A stretch of 64,000 nucleotides of DNA from Tenacibaculum pacificus (GTDB taxonomy: Bacteria > Bacteroidota > Bacteroidia > Flavobacteriales > Flavobacteriaceae). The notes under the pieces were generated by a model. It did no database searches, had not been told where the DNA came from, and worked only from the letters and a program-made list of their open reading frames with translations. Location of the stretch: contig NZ_CP115917.1 of NCBI RefSeq assembly GCF_027941775.1, forward strand, positions 1,315,001 to 1,379,000, in the 5' to 3' direction. A program made the translations under genes and the position numbers. Each line of letters opens with the position of its first letter. Within the stretch, counting starts at the first letter, position 1. Positions 9,868-19,314 of the stretch are shown piece by piece.

Positions 9868-10887
9868 ATGGCTGCAAATAAAAATGCGCTTATCAGATAT
9901 AAAACAATTGACGAATGTTTACGAAACAATATGAAACGCTGGACACTAGTCGATTTAATTACCGCTTGCTCCGATGCTTTATACGAATATGAAAACAAAG
10001 ATGTATACGTAAGTAAACGAACTATTCAAGCAGATATTCAATTAATGCGAAGCGATAAATTAGGATACAACGCACCTATTGAAGTATATGAACGTAAATA
10101 TTATAGGTATGCAACTACAGATTATAGTATTAAAAATATTCCGATTACTGATACCGATGTAAAAATTATGAATGAAGCAATTCAGGTATTACGTCAATTT
10201 AAAGATTTTTCATTGTTTAAAGAAATGGACGGTGTTTTACAACGTTTAGAAGACTCTGTGTATGCTTCTCAAAAAACAAATAAAGCTATTATTCATTTAG
10301 AAAAAAACGAAAAATTAAAAGGTTTAAAATATATTGACCCTATTTATAATGCGATTCAAAATAAAAAAGCATTAAATATTACGTATAAATCATTTAAAGC
10401 TTTAACAGAAAGCAAAATGACTTTACATCCGCAATTATTAAAAGAATATAATAATCGTTGGTTTGTTTTATCGCTTTATAAAACAAAAAATATAACCTTA
10501 GCTCTCGATAGAATTTTAAATATTACCATTGCAGAAAATGACAGCTATAAAGATTTAAAAATTAATGGCGATACCTATTACAAAGATGTAATTGGTGTAA
10601 CAGTTTCAAATACCCGTGCACAACGTGTTCAATTTTGGGTCGATGCTATAAATGCACCTTATGTAATCACCAAACCTTTCCATAATAGCCAACGAATAAT
10701 TAAATATACCGAAGATGGCGGTGTTATATTTAATATTTTAGTTCAAATGAATTACGAATTAGAACGTTTAATTTTAGGATTTGGCGATGCTATTGAAGTT
10801 CATAAACCTATTTTTTTGCGCAAACGAATGATTCATAAATTAAAAAAGGCTAGTAATAATTATATCGAAAATAATTCTAGTTATTAG
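9868..10887 (+). CDS. WYL-domain transcriptional regulator
   Basis: 339 residues. An N-terminal winged helix-turn-helix (about 15-80; VSKRTIQADIQLMRS is the recognition region) is followed by a linker and a WYL domain (about 160-240: LNITYKSF, LHPQLLKEYNNRWFVL, LALDRILNI), then a WCX-like C-terminus. WYL proteins sense nucleic acids or nucleotides and often control defence, DNA-damage or RNA-repair genes. Its place opposite the two rtcB genes and ahead of a helicase makes it the best candidate for island control. A TGCGCA palindrome lies at 9103-9121. The second-ranked reading is that it controls only the helicase. Confidence 0.85.
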   Translation: MAANKNALIRYKTIDECLRNNMKRWTLVDLITACSDALYEYENKDVYVSKRTIQADIQLMRSDKLGYNAPIEVYERKYYRYATTDYSIKNIPITDTDVKIMNEAIQVLRQFKDFSLFKEMDGVLQRLEDSVYASQKTNKAIIHLEKNEKLKGLKYIDPIYNAIQNKKALNITYKSFKALTESKMTLHPQLLKEYNNRWFVLSLYKTKNITLALDRILNITIAENDSYKDLKINGDTYYKDVIGVTVSNTRAQRVQFWVDAINAPYVITKPFHNSQRIIKYTEDGGVIFNILVQMNYELERLILGFGDAIEVHKPIFLRKRMIHKLKKASNNYIENNSSY

Positions 10888-10960
10888 ATTCATAATAAAT
10901 TAATGTAATTTCGTTGATTATTTATCACATAATTTATAAACTCCGTACTTCTTCACAAGC

Positions 10961-13942
10961 GTGAATAACGAAAAAAATTGGTTACAATATTATAAAAACA
11001 GTTTATCTGATAGCGAAAATTTAGCAATTGATATTGATAAAATCAAAAACTTATTTCAACAAGAAACAACTGATTTAAGTAATGGACTTATCAATTCAAA
11101 ACAAGCCAATGAATTATTAGATATTGAAGAACGTCGAATTAATCGAATAAAAGGTGTTAGCAAAAAAGACGACCCAAAATGGTATAAAGTAGAAGAAACA
11201 AAAATAGTTTTATCTCCTTTTCATTTAACATATCAAACTAACGATGATTTAAAACACAAACCACGAGATATTTATCCATTTTGGATAATTGCAATGGTAA
11301 ATCGTTCGGGAGAATTAAAAGCACCTAAAGAATTATTTCCGTTAATTGTACGTAATTATTTAACGCCAATTGCTGACATCAAAAATGATTTTATTTTTTC
11401 TGAAATTGATACCGTTTTAGATGCTAAAGATATGGAAGAACCTCAAGCTGATTATGAAGATGAAACAATATCTTGGGGTGAATATTGGGCATATATAAAT
11501 GATGTATTTTCACAAATCACCACAAATAGCTTACAAAGTTATCAAGTAGAAAAATATACTACACAATATCAATTGACTTATTTTGCTCTTAGTTCAAAAA
11601 TTTCTACGGCAAAGAGTATTCTTTTTTTATATGAAAACTTATTAAAAAACACTGAAGAAATTCCTATTTTATCAAAAATAATAAATCCATTTGCTAAGGA
11701 TAAAAAAACACCTGTAACAGATGCTGATTTTTTAAATTACAATCAATTGCATTTAGGGCAAATGTCTAATAAATTTCCGTTATCTATAAGTCAACGTAAA
11801 ACATTATTATCCTATTTAACTTCCGAAGAAAATGCCATTACTGCCGTAAATGGTCCTCCTGGAACGGGTAAAACAACACTTTTACAAAGTTTAGTTGCTA
11901 CTGAATTTGTAAAATCCGCTATTGAAGGAAAAGATGCGCCCGTAATTTTGGCGTGTTCTAACAATAATCAAGCGGTTACTAATATTATTGATAGTTTTAT
12001 AAACTCTAAAAGTTCGTTAGAAGAATTATCTGCTCGTTGGATTCCAAATTTTAACGGATACGCAACTTATTTACCTTCAAATTCTAAAAATGAAAAATCT
12101 TTAAAAGATATTAATTTTTTAAAGGGAAATATATTTGGTAATGAGGGAACTTTATGTGATTTAGAAAATGAAAAATACTTAAATGAAGCTGAATATTATT
12201 TTTTAACTAATTATTGTCATTATTTTAATGCCGAAACAAATTCGTTAGAAGATGTTTGCGATTATCTGCAAGACGAAATAATTACCATTGAAAATACTTT
12301 AATTGAAGGCACCAATTTTTCAAGCGATTATATTAATAGCATCAATTATATTAATAATATTCTTTTAAATAAAGATGATTATATAAAAAAAGATATTTTT
12401 AAAATAGCAAAATTAAAAGAATGGCGTACTATAATAACTCGTTTAAAATCTACGATAAAACAAAATGATTTTTATCAAAAAATAACTCAATATTTTAAAA
12501 TTGATACTGATATTTCTGAAAATAATTCAGAAGTTATTTTTAAAATATCAGAAAAAAACATTGAAAATTATGATAACGCTATTTCGTTTATAAAAGAATG
12601 TATTGCCAACTTAAATATGGCTTTACAATCAAATTTACAGCTAAAAAATTGGAAATCTGAAAATAACATCAAAGGATTTCCATATATTTCTGAAACTCAA
12701 ATGTGGAAAAATGAATATGAGAAAATAAATTCAAATAATCATACTCCACGATTTTTTTATGATGAAATAGATATGGAACTACGTCATAAATCTTTTTTAT
12801 TCGCTGTTCATTATTGGGAAGCTCGTTGGTTAATTGCTACAAAATATGCGCTGAATAATGACACCGAAAAAGGTACTGGCGAAAATTCGATTAAAAATAA
12901 ATGGAAACGAAGAGCAATGCTAACGCCTTGTTTTGTAGCTACTTTTTATATGGCTCCTAGTCATTTTTTATACAGTCAATTTTTGGGTGAAAATGAAAAT
13001 GGAAAACCTGATTTCGACTATTTACCTTTATACAATTTTTTAGACCTTTTAATTGTTGATGAAGCTGGACAAGTAACTCCAGAGGTAAGTATTCCAATGT
13101 TTTCTTTAGCTAAAAAAGCATTTGTTATTGGCGATTTAAAACAAATTGAACCTATTTGGTCTATTCCTAATAAAATTGATATCGGAAATTTAACTACGCT
13201 TAATATGCTTCAAAATGAAGAAGATGAAGCATATTTAAAAAACATCGGATTTTTAGCTTCTAACGGAAGTATTATGAAAATGGCACAAAATGCTTGTGAA
13301 TTTGAAACTCCTTTATCCGAAGAAAAAGTACAAGGATTAGTTTTATTAGAACACCGAAGATGTAACGATGAAATTATTAATTTCTGTAATGAATTAGCCT
13401 ACAACGGTATTTTAAAACCAATGAAAGGAAAAGCTAAAGAGAATCAAATTTTCCCGTCAATGATGGCGTATCACGTGGCAGGAATTAGCGAACGTAAATT
13501 CAATAGTCGCTGTAATATTAGCGAGGTAAAAGCAATTATTACTTGGTTACAACAAAATAAAGAAAAAATTCAAGAGGCTTATAAAGTTGAAAACATTGAA
13601 AATATTTTAGGAATTATTACGCCTTTCGCTAGTCAAAAAGGAGAATTATCACAAGCTTTAACCCAAGCAGGTTTTAAAGTTAATAACATCAAACTAGGAA
13701 CAGTTCACGCCTTACAAGGTGCTGAGCGTAACATTATTTTATTCAGTTCGGTGTATTCTAACGAAGATGAGGGAACTTTATTTTTTGAAAAAGATAACAA
13801 ACCTAACATTTTAAATGTAGCGGTTTCCAGAGCAAAAGATAGTTTTATTTTATTTGGTGATACTCGAATTTTTGATGAAACAAAAAATACGCCGTCTGGA
13901 ATTTTAAAAAAACATTTAAATATTTATGAAATGGAAAAGTAA
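10961..13942 (+). CDS. Large AAA/SF1 (UPF1/Dna2-like) helicase
   Basis: 993 residues starting with GTG at 10961; an in-frame stop 24 bases upstream excludes a longer start. Walker A is GPPGTGKTT (about residue 298), Walker B is VDEAGQ (about 700), then GDLKQIEPIW, EHRRC, TPFASQKGEL, GTVHALQGAE and NVAVSRAK, which are the motifs III-VI of UPF1-like SF1B helicases. The 400-residue gap between motifs I and II is filled by a helical insert. Such proteins act on RNA or DNA 5'-3'. Located 73 bases after the WYL gene and in the same direction, so a WYL-helicase unit is likely. Its link to RNA repair is inferred from context. Confidence 0.85.
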   Translation: MNNEKNWLQYYKNSLSDSENLAIDIDKIKNLFQQETTDLSNGLINSKQANELLDIEERRINRIKGVSKKDDPKWYKVEETKIVLSPFHLTYQTNDDLKHKPRDIYPFWIIAMVNRSGELKAPKELFPLIVRNYLTPIADIKNDFIFSEIDTVLDAKDMEEPQADYEDETISWGEYWAYINDVFSQITTNSLQSYQVEKYTTQYQLTYFALSSKISTAKSILFLYENLLKNTEEIPILSKIINPFAKDKKTPVTDADFLNYNQLHLGQMSNKFPLSISQRKTLLSYLTSEENAITAVNGPPGTGKTTLLQSLVATEFVKSAIEGKDAPVILACSNNNQAVTNIIDSFINSKSSLEELSARWIPNFNGYATYLPSNSKNEKSLKDINFLKGNIFGNEGTLCDLENEKYLNEAEYYFLTNYCHYFNAETNSLEDVCDYLQDEIITIENTLIEGTNFSSDYINSINYINNILLNKDDYIKKDIFKIAKLKEWRTIITRLKSTIKQNDFYQKITQYFKIDTDISENNSEVIFKISEKNIENYDNAISFIKECIANLNMALQSNLQLKNWKSENNIKGFPYISETQMWKNEYEKINSNNHTPRFFYDEIDMELRHKSFLFAVHYWEARWLIATKYALNNDTEKGTGENSIKNKWKRRAMLTPCFVATFYMAPSHFLYSQFLGENENGKPDFDYLPLYNFLDLLIVDEAGQVTPEVSIPMFSLAKKAFVIGDLKQIEPIWSIPNKIDIGNLTTLNMLQNEEDEAYLKNIGFLASNGSIMKMAQNACEFETPLSEEKVQGLVLLEHRRCNDEIINFCNELAYNGILKPMKGKAKENQIFPSMMAYHVAGISERKFNSRCNISEVKAIITWLQQNKEKIQEAYKVENIENILGIITPFASQKGELSQALTQAGFKVNNIKLGTVHALQGAERNIILFSSVYSNEDEGTLFFEKDNKPNILNVAVSRAKDSFILFGDTRIFDETKNTPSGILKKHLNIYEMEK

Positions 13943-14000
13943 TATTTAAGAACCTGTTTAAATTTCATTTAAAAATGTTTTATAGCTAAAAAAACGAATC

Positions 14001-14086
14001 CGTCAAACTGAATTTATTTCAGTTTCGCATCCTGATTTATCTTAGTTATTAACTTTATGCGATGCTGAAATAAATTCAGCGTGACG
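14001..14086. repeat. Long imperfect inverted repeat (REP-like)
   Basis: About 30-bp arms (14001-14030 and 14057-14086) match at about 26 of 30 positions. They contain the core CTGAATTTATTTCAG and end in CGCAT/ATGCG. The element lies in the gap between the convergent helicase and aminotransferase genes. Related GTCA..CTGA..TTTCAG motifs are, from memory, common intergenic repeats in this family. It may help terminate transcription from both sides. Confidence 0.55.
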
Positions 14087-14150
14087 TTTGAATATTAAAA
14101 ACACACACTTTAATTAAAGTTTAAAGAGGCTATAAAGCTGTTATATTTTT

Positions 14151-14240
14151 TTGAAGCAATTTCCCGCTTTCCGCACTCGCTTTTTTTTGAAGAAAAATCA
14201 AAAAAAGAGCTCAAACAGATGCTTCAATCGGGGCTAGGCA
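14151..14240 (-). repeat. Dispersed intergenic element, copy B (inverted relative to copy A)
   Basis: Reverse complement of the element at 1491-1587. The two paired regions are kept: TTGAAGCA (14151-14158) with TGCTTCAA (14220-14227), and CCCG (14163-14166) with CGGG (14229-14232). Where copy A has a T-A pair in the second helix, copy B has C-G, a compensatory change that supports the crossing pairing. Confidence 0.65.
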
Positions 14241-14315
14241 TTTTTACATTATTTTTTATTATTTCAATATTGAATAATTATTTCATCCGAAGAAAAAAAC
14301 AAAAAAATTACGCAC

Positions 14316-14347
14316 AAAAAAAGGAACGATTAAAAACCGTTCCTTTT
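14316..14347 (-). terminator. Terminator of the ornithine aminotransferase gene
   Basis: AAGGAACG and CGTTCCTT form a stem with an AT loop. On the minus strand it is followed by a T-run. It lies 23 bases past the stop of the aminotransferase. Confidence 0.75.
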
Positions 14348-14369
14348 ATATATTAAAAATTTCAGAAGC

Positions 14370-15647
14370 TTATTTTTTAAACTCAGAAATAGTTTTCTTA
14401 ATAATAGCGATACAATCCATTAATTGCTCTTCAGTCATAACTAAAGGTGGTGCAAAACGGATAATATTTCCGTGTGTTGGTTTAGCTAATAATCCGTTAT
14501 CACGTAAGTTCATACAAATATCCCAAGCAGTAGAACTATCTTCAGTATCGTTAATTAAAACAGCGTTTAATAAACCTTTACCTCTTACAGATAAAACTAA
14601 ATCAGTAGTTTTAGCAAACTCAGCTAATTCAGCTCTAAATATTTCACCTAAACGTTCAGCATTTTCAGCTAATTTTTCATCTTGTACAACTTCTAAAGCT
14701 GCCATTGCTACAGCTGCAGCTACAGGATTACCACCAAAAGTAGAACCATGATTTCCAGGTTTAATAACATTCATAATACTGTTATTAGCTAATACAGCAG
14801 AAACAGGATATGCTCCACCAGAAATAGCCTTACCTAAAATTAAAATATCAGGTTTAGTTTCAGGAGAACCTGAACAATTTTTATCAGCACAAGAACAGTT
14901 ACCACAAGTAGCTAATAAACGACCTGTACGAGCAATACCTGTTTGAACCTCATCAGCAATAAATAATACATTATGTTTAGCACATAATGCTTTTGCTGCT
15001 GCTAAATATCCTTCAGTTGGCACGTAAACACCTGCTTCACCTTGAATTGGCTCTACTAAGAAACCTGCAATATTACTATCACTTTCTAAAACTTCTTCTA
15101 AAGCTTTTAAGTTGTTGTATTCTATTTTAATAAATCCGTTTGTAAATGGTCCAAAATTTGTACGAGCTACAGCATCATTAGAAAAAGAAATAATAGTTGT
15201 AGTACGTCCGTGGAAATTATTTTCACAAACAACAATTTTTGCTTGATTTTCACTAAGTCCTTTTACTTCGTATGCCCATTTTCTACATAATTTTAAAGCA
15301 GTTTCTACCGCTTCAGCACCTGTATTCATTGGTAATATTTTATCAAAACCAAAAAGCTCAGTAGCAAATTTCTCATATTTACCTAACATATCGTTATGAA
15401 AAGCACGAGAAGTTAAAGTTAATGTTTTTGCTTGGTTTACCATTGCATCAACAATTTTCGGATGACAATGTCCTTGGTTTACTGCCGAATAAGCAGATAA
15501 AAAGTCATAATACTTTTTTCCTTCAACATCCCATACATGTACACCTTCACCTTTACTTAATACCACTGGTAACGGGTGATAATTGTGTGCTCCGTGTTTG
15601 TCTTCTAATTCAATCGCTTGTTGCGAAGTTAATTGGTCTAAAGCCAT
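14370..15647 (-). CDS. rocD: Ornithine aminotransferase (ornithine-oxo-acid transaminase)
   Basis: Class-III PLP aminotransferase that converts ornithine and 2-oxoglutarate to glutamate semialdehyde and glutamate. Typical motifs: [18 protein letters not shown] near the N-terminus, [62 protein letters not shown] (PLP lysine) and [12 protein letters not shown] prefer the ATG at 15647 ([10 protein letters not shown]) over the upstream one at 15689, because homologues start with this segment. Between [11 protein letters not shown] and the PLP lysine is a short insert with the cysteines of [11 protein letters not shown], absent from most bacterial and eukaryotic OATs, perhaps binding metal. Monocistronic with its own terminator. 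Confidence 0.93.
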   Translation of the reverse strand: MALDQLTSQQAIELEDKHGAHNYHPLPVVLSKGEGVHVWDVEGKKYYDFLSAYSAVNQGHCHPKIVDAMVNQAKTLTLTSRAFHNDMLGKYEKFATELFGFDKILPMNTGAEAVETALKLCRKWAYEVKGLSENQAKIVVCENNFHGRTTTIISFSNDAVARTNFGPFTNGFIKIEYNNLKALEEVLESDSNIAGFLVEPIQGEAGVYVPTEGYLAAAKALCAKHNVLFIADEVQTGIARTGRLLATCGNCSCADKNCSGSPETKPDILILGKAISGGAYPVSAVLANNSIMNVIKPGNHGSTFGGNPVAAAVAMAALEVVQDEKLAENAERLGEIFRAELAEFAKTTDLVLSVRGKGLLNAVLINDTEDSSTAWDICMNLRDNGLLAKPTHGNIIRFAPPLVMTEEQLMDCIAIIKKTISEFKK

Positions 15648-15815
15648 TTCAAAATAATTTTTAATTAATAAAAAACTATTCCTGTTCACCTTTATCCTTT
15701 CGAAAAAAATCGAAAATTCAGCGTGGGAAAGAAATCATCCCTAAAAAGTGTTGCAATTTACTAAATATTAAGGTTCTTTTTAAAGCTGACTCTTAATTCT
15801 TATAAAGAATTAATA

Positions 15816-15843
15816 AACTTAACAAGTTTTAAATTGTTAAGTT
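15816..15843 (+). other. Hairpin upstream of the mechanosensitive channel gene
   Basis: AACTTAACAA and TTGTTAAGTT form a perfect 10-bp stem followed by TTT. It stands about 140 bases before the start at 15984 and downstream of no plus-strand gene, so it may be a leader attenuator or a protein site rather than a plain terminator. Apart from this I see nothing in 15690-15983. Confidence 0.35.
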
Positions 15844-15983
15844 TTTCATCAAGAATAATTAATTTAATTTTATTAATTACCTATATAAGAAACATCTAAA
15901 TATTATTATTTTTTTTATATAATAATGAGTGACTAAACAATTAAATAAGTGTCTTAATTATATAACTAAAAAAACAAATAAAC

Positions 15984-17144
15984 ATGAATGAGATTTTAAA
16001 TACATACAACCAACTTACTGGCAGCTTTGGCAAACCTATTAGTGCATTATTAATTATCATACTAGGATGGTTAGTTGCTAAATTAATCAGAACACTTATC
16101 AATAAAATAAGTGACAACAGTGGATTAAACAGTAAATTAAGTAATAGTAAAATTAGTTTTGGTGATTTAATATCAAAATTAGTTTATTATTTAATAATGA
16201 TTTTTGTTTTTATGCTAGCACTAGATAAATTAGGAATGACAAGCGTTTTAGAGCCTATTAAAGGTTTATTAAATGGTTTTACTAAATTTATTCCAAATAT
16301 TGTAGGTGCAGGTCTTGTTGCTTACATCGGTTATATGTTGGCGACTATCGTTTCAGAATTAATTGGTTTATCAGGAGGAACTATTCAAAAGTTTACACCA
16401 AAATTAAACCTTCCTGAAAATATTAATTTAGTTACTATTCTTAAAAAAGTAGTTTTTATCTTTATTTTTATTCCACTTTTAATAGCTGCTTTAAATATCT
16501 TAAATATTAGTTCGATATCTGAACCTGCTACTAGCATGTTAGAAAGTTTTTTCGCTGCTATTCCTAAAATATTAGTTGCTACTTTAATATTAATTATTTT
16601 TGTTGTTGGTGGTAAATTTTTAAGTAATTTAATAAAAGATTTATTAGATAGTTTAAATCTTAACGAAATTTTAAAGAGTGCTAATTTAGACTCTTTTACA
16701 GGTAAAACAAATGTTGAAAAATTAATTGCAAATATTGTTTATGCTTTTATTGTATTATTCGGTTTAATGACTGCTATTGATAAATTAGAATTCACAAAGC
16801 TTTCTGAAATAATGAATACAGTTGTTAACCTTGCCGGAAACATCTTATTCGGACTTGTTATTTTAGCTATTGGAAATTGGATTGCTTCTATTGCATCTAA
16901 AAACTTTATAAAAAGTGATGACAATAAATTTGTCGGAGGAATTATAAAAGTAGCTATATTAACTGTATTTTTAGCAATAGGTTTACGTAGAATGGGTATT
17001 GCTGATGATATTATCAACTTAGCTTTTGGTATCACTTTAGGAGCTGTTGCTTTAACAGTTGTACTTTCTTTTGGTTTAGGTGGTCGTGAAGCCGCTGGTA
17101 AACAAATGGATAAGATATTAAACAAATTCAATAAAAAAGAATAA
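15984..17144 (+). CDS. Mechanosensitive-channel-family membrane protein (CmpX-like, TM_helix repeats)
   Basis: 386 residues with four repeated hydrophobic blocks (about residues 18-40, 65-125, 155-215 and 250-375). Each block resembles the conserved TM_helix motif seen in CmpX-type MscS relatives (GKPISALLIIILGWLVAKLI, FIPNIVGAGLVAYIGYMLAT, AIPKILVATLILIIFVVGGK). The C-terminus (GLRRMGIADDIINLAFGITLGAVALTVVLSFGLGG in part) looks like the pore-lining end of MscS proteins, but the large cytoplasmic MscS beta domain is missing. Inner-membrane location is predicted; a role in osmotic or envelope stress is inferred from the family. A terminator follows at 17166. Confidence 0.75.
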   Translation: MNEILNTYNQLTGSFGKPISALLIIILGWLVAKLIRTLINKISDNSGLNSKLSNSKISFGDLISKLVYYLIMIFVFMLALDKLGMTSVLEPIKGLLNGFTKFIPNIVGAGLVAYIGYMLATIVSELIGLSGGTIQKFTPKLNLPENINLVTILKKVVFIFIFIPLLIAALNILNISSISEPATSMLESFFAAIPKILVATLILIIFVVGGKFLSNLIKDLLDSLNLNEILKSANLDSFTGKTNVEKLIANIVYAFIVLFGLMTAIDKLEFTKLSEIMNTVVNLAGNILFGLVILAIGNWIASIASKNFIKSDDNKFVGGIIKVAILTVFLAIGLRRMGIADDIINLAFGITLGAVALTVVLSFGLGGREAAGKQMDKILNKFNKKE

Positions 17145-17165
17145 CCTCTATAAAGTATATAACAT

Positions 17166-17197
17166 AAAAAAACACCTCTTTTTAGGGGTGTTTTTTT
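17166..17197 (+). terminator. Terminator after the channel gene
   Basis: AAACACCTC and GGGGTGTTT form a stem around TTTTTA, followed by a T-run. It lies 22 bases past the stop at 17144. Confidence 0.8.
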
Positions 17198-17350
17198 ATT
17201 TAAAAAACATCTCTAAAATATTTTTCATTTTTAGGTAGAACATAAAAGCATATAATGAAGAAATGATTCAAGAAGCTAATCAATAAACAAGATAATAAAG
17301 TTACTCCAAAATGAGTAGTCTTTTTTGTATTATCAAACCATAACTTTTCA

Positions 17351-17358
17351 TAATTTTG
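17351..17358 (+). promoter_or_regulatory. -7 box of the rlmD promoter
   Basis: TAATTTTG matches TAnnTTTG. A TTTG (17324-17327) lies 23 bases upstream, longer than usual. The ATG at 17380 would follow a leader of about 15 bases. Confidence 0.45.
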
Positions 17359-17379
17359 CAAACCTATAAATAACAGAAA

Positions 17380-18831
17380 ATGCCACGTAGAGAACGAAAT
17401 AAATTTGTACACAAAAATCAAGTTTTAGAATTAAGAATTGAAGATTACGCTTTTGGAGGAAAAGGAATCGCTAGAATAAAATCCGAAGAAGGTAGTTTTG
17501 TAGTTTTTATTCCTAATACATTGCCTGGTCAGTTAGTAAAAGCTCAAATTAGTAAATCGAGTAAAAAATATGCCGAAGCAAAATTAATTGATGTTTTAGA
17601 ACCTTCTGAAAATGAAGTTGAAGTTCCTTTTCAAGATATTCCTGGAGCTCCTTATATTCAATTACCTATTGAATTACAACATCAATATAAAAAAGAAAGT
17701 ACCTTGTCTTTATTTCAAAGAATTGGGAAAGTAGAAAATATTGATGATTTATTTGATGAATTTATCACTTCTCCTAATGTATTTCATTACAGAAATAAAA
17801 TGGAGTATGGTTTTTCTGCTATTGGTTACGATAGAGTAAATAAAACAGATGCCGATTTTTTCACATTAGGATTTAAACGTCGTGGAACTTGGTGGATGGG
17901 TGATAACCTAGATAAAGATTCTGGTTTATTTGATGCTCAAGTTGAAGATAATTTAAAAGTAATTCGTGAATATTGCGAAAAAACAGGATTAGCTCCTTGG
18001 CGTGGACCTAGAAGAGAAGGTTTTTTCAGATATTTTGTTGTTCGTAAATCGTACAAAACAAATGAATTATTATTCAATTTAGTTACAACTTCACCTGATT
18101 TACCAAATTTTGATATGCAAGCTTTTGCTAGTTTATTAAAAGATATTTTTGGTGATCGTTTAGCTGGTTTATTACATACTATAAATGATGAAGTTGGTGA
18201 TAGAACTATCGCTACATCTGGAAGTATAAAACTTGTTACAGGGAAAGATAAAATTGTAGAAGAGTTATTAGGTTTAAACTTTGAAATAAGTATGAAAAGC
18301 TTTTTTCAAACAAATCCTAAATCCGCAGAAAAATTATATACAAAAGTTGTTGATTACGCTTTAGAAAATAAAGAAGCTGTTGACAATACTGTGGTTATGG
18401 ATTTATTCTGTGGAACAGGAACTATCGGACAAATTTTAGCTTCAAGAAGTGAAAATGCAAAAATAGTTGGTGTAGATATCGTAGCTTCTGCAATTGAAGA
18501 TGCAAAAGAAAATGCAAAACGAAATAAAATTGAAGGTTTACAATTTTACGCTGCTGATGTTGGTAAGTTCTTATTAGAACATCCTCAATATCAAAATAAA
18601 ATAAAAACCATTATTTTAGATCCTGCTCGTGCTGGTATTGCGCCTAAAACATTACGTAAAATTATCAGATTAAATGCTGATAGAATGGTATATGTTTCGT
18701 GTAACCCTGCAACTCAAGCTCGTGATACTGAAGAATTAATTAATGCTGGTTATAAACTGAAAAAAATTAGTTTAGTAGATCAATTTCCACACACAGCACA
18801 TATAGAAACTGTTGTTTTATTCGAAAAATAA
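17380..18831 (+). CDS. rlmD: 23S rRNA (uracil-C5)-methyltransferase RlmD family
   Basis: 483 residues. An N-terminal TRAM domain (about 10-72; LRIEDYAFGGKGIAR) is followed by a central domain and a SAM-dependent methyltransferase domain (MDLFCGTGTIGQ about 345-356, DPARAGI, and SCNPATQARD with the catalytic cysteine of the TrmA/RlmD family). E. coli RlmD binds a 4Fe-4S cluster through four cysteines after TRAM. Here that segment (PGAPYIQLPIELQHQYK) has no cysteines, as in some other Bacteroidota, so the cluster is lost. It could be RlmD or the RlmCD type; the exact target uracil cannot be read from the sequence. Confidence 0.88.
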   Translation: MPRRERNKFVHKNQVLELRIEDYAFGGKGIARIKSEEGSFVVFIPNTLPGQLVKAQISKSSKKYAEAKLIDVLEPSENEVEVPFQDIPGAPYIQLPIELQHQYKKESTLSLFQRIGKVENIDDLFDEFITSPNVFHYRNKMEYGFSAIGYDRVNKTDADFFTLGFKRRGTWWMGDNLDKDSGLFDAQVEDNLKVIREYCEKTGLAPWRGPRREGFFRYFVVRKSYKTNELLFNLVTTSPDLPNFDMQAFASLLKDIFGDRLAGLLHTINDEVGDRTIATSGSIKLVTGKDKIVEELLGLNFEISMKSFFQTNPKSAEKLYTKVVDYALENKEAVDNTVVMDLFCGTGTIGQILASRSENAKIVGVDIVASAIEDAKENAKRNKIEGLQFYAADVGKFLLEHPQYQNKIKTIILDPARAGIAPKTLRKIIRLNADRMVYVSCNPATQARDTEELINAGYKLKKISLVDQFPHTAHIETVVLFEK

Positions 18832-18837
18832 ATTTTA

Positions 18838-19314
18838 ATGAAAAAATATATCCTTCTTTTGTTTAGTTGTTTTATAGGATTTTCTTCTTGTGAAAAAGAT
18901 GATTTCTGTGTTCAAAACCCTGTAACACCTAATTTAGTGTTGCGTTTTTATGATAAAAATGATACTTCTGAAAAAAAGAAGGTTAAACGTTTTTCAATTA
19001 TAGCACAAGGTAAAGACAGTCTTTTTGTAGGTAAAGAAACTGATTCTATAAATATTCCTTTAAATACTTTAACTAAAGAAACTGTTTATACTTTAAAAAT
19101 GAATGCTACAGATAATTTAATTATCAATAATAAAATAGCGACATTAACTATAAAATACGATACCGAAGAAGCTTATGTTTCTCGTTCGTGTGGTTATAAA
19201 GTTATATTTAATGATGTAAACTTAGCACATACAGGTTGGATTAACAGCCTGTCAACTTCAGAAGTTAATACTATTGATAATCAAACAAAAGCACATGTAC
19301 AAGTATATTATTAG
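18838..19314 (+). CDS. DUF6452 family lipoprotein
   Basis: 158 residues. A short signal with lipobox-like SSC (MKKYILLLFSCFIGFSSCEKD) indicates an outer-membrane or periplasmic lipoprotein. The body is mostly beta, with NPVTPNLVLRFYDKND typical of DUF6452. It starts six bases after rlmD and its last 20 bases overlap the next gene, so all three are probably one transcript. Function unknown; in this family it travels with DUF6048. Confidence 0.8.
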   Translation: MKKYILLLFSCFIGFSSCEKDDFCVQNPVTPNLVLRFYDKNDTSEKKKVKRFSIIAQGKDSLFVGKETDSINIPLNTLTKETVYTLKMNATDNLIINNKIATLTIKYDTEEAYVSRSCGYKVIFNDVNLAHTGWINSLSTSEVNTIDNQTKAHVQVYY

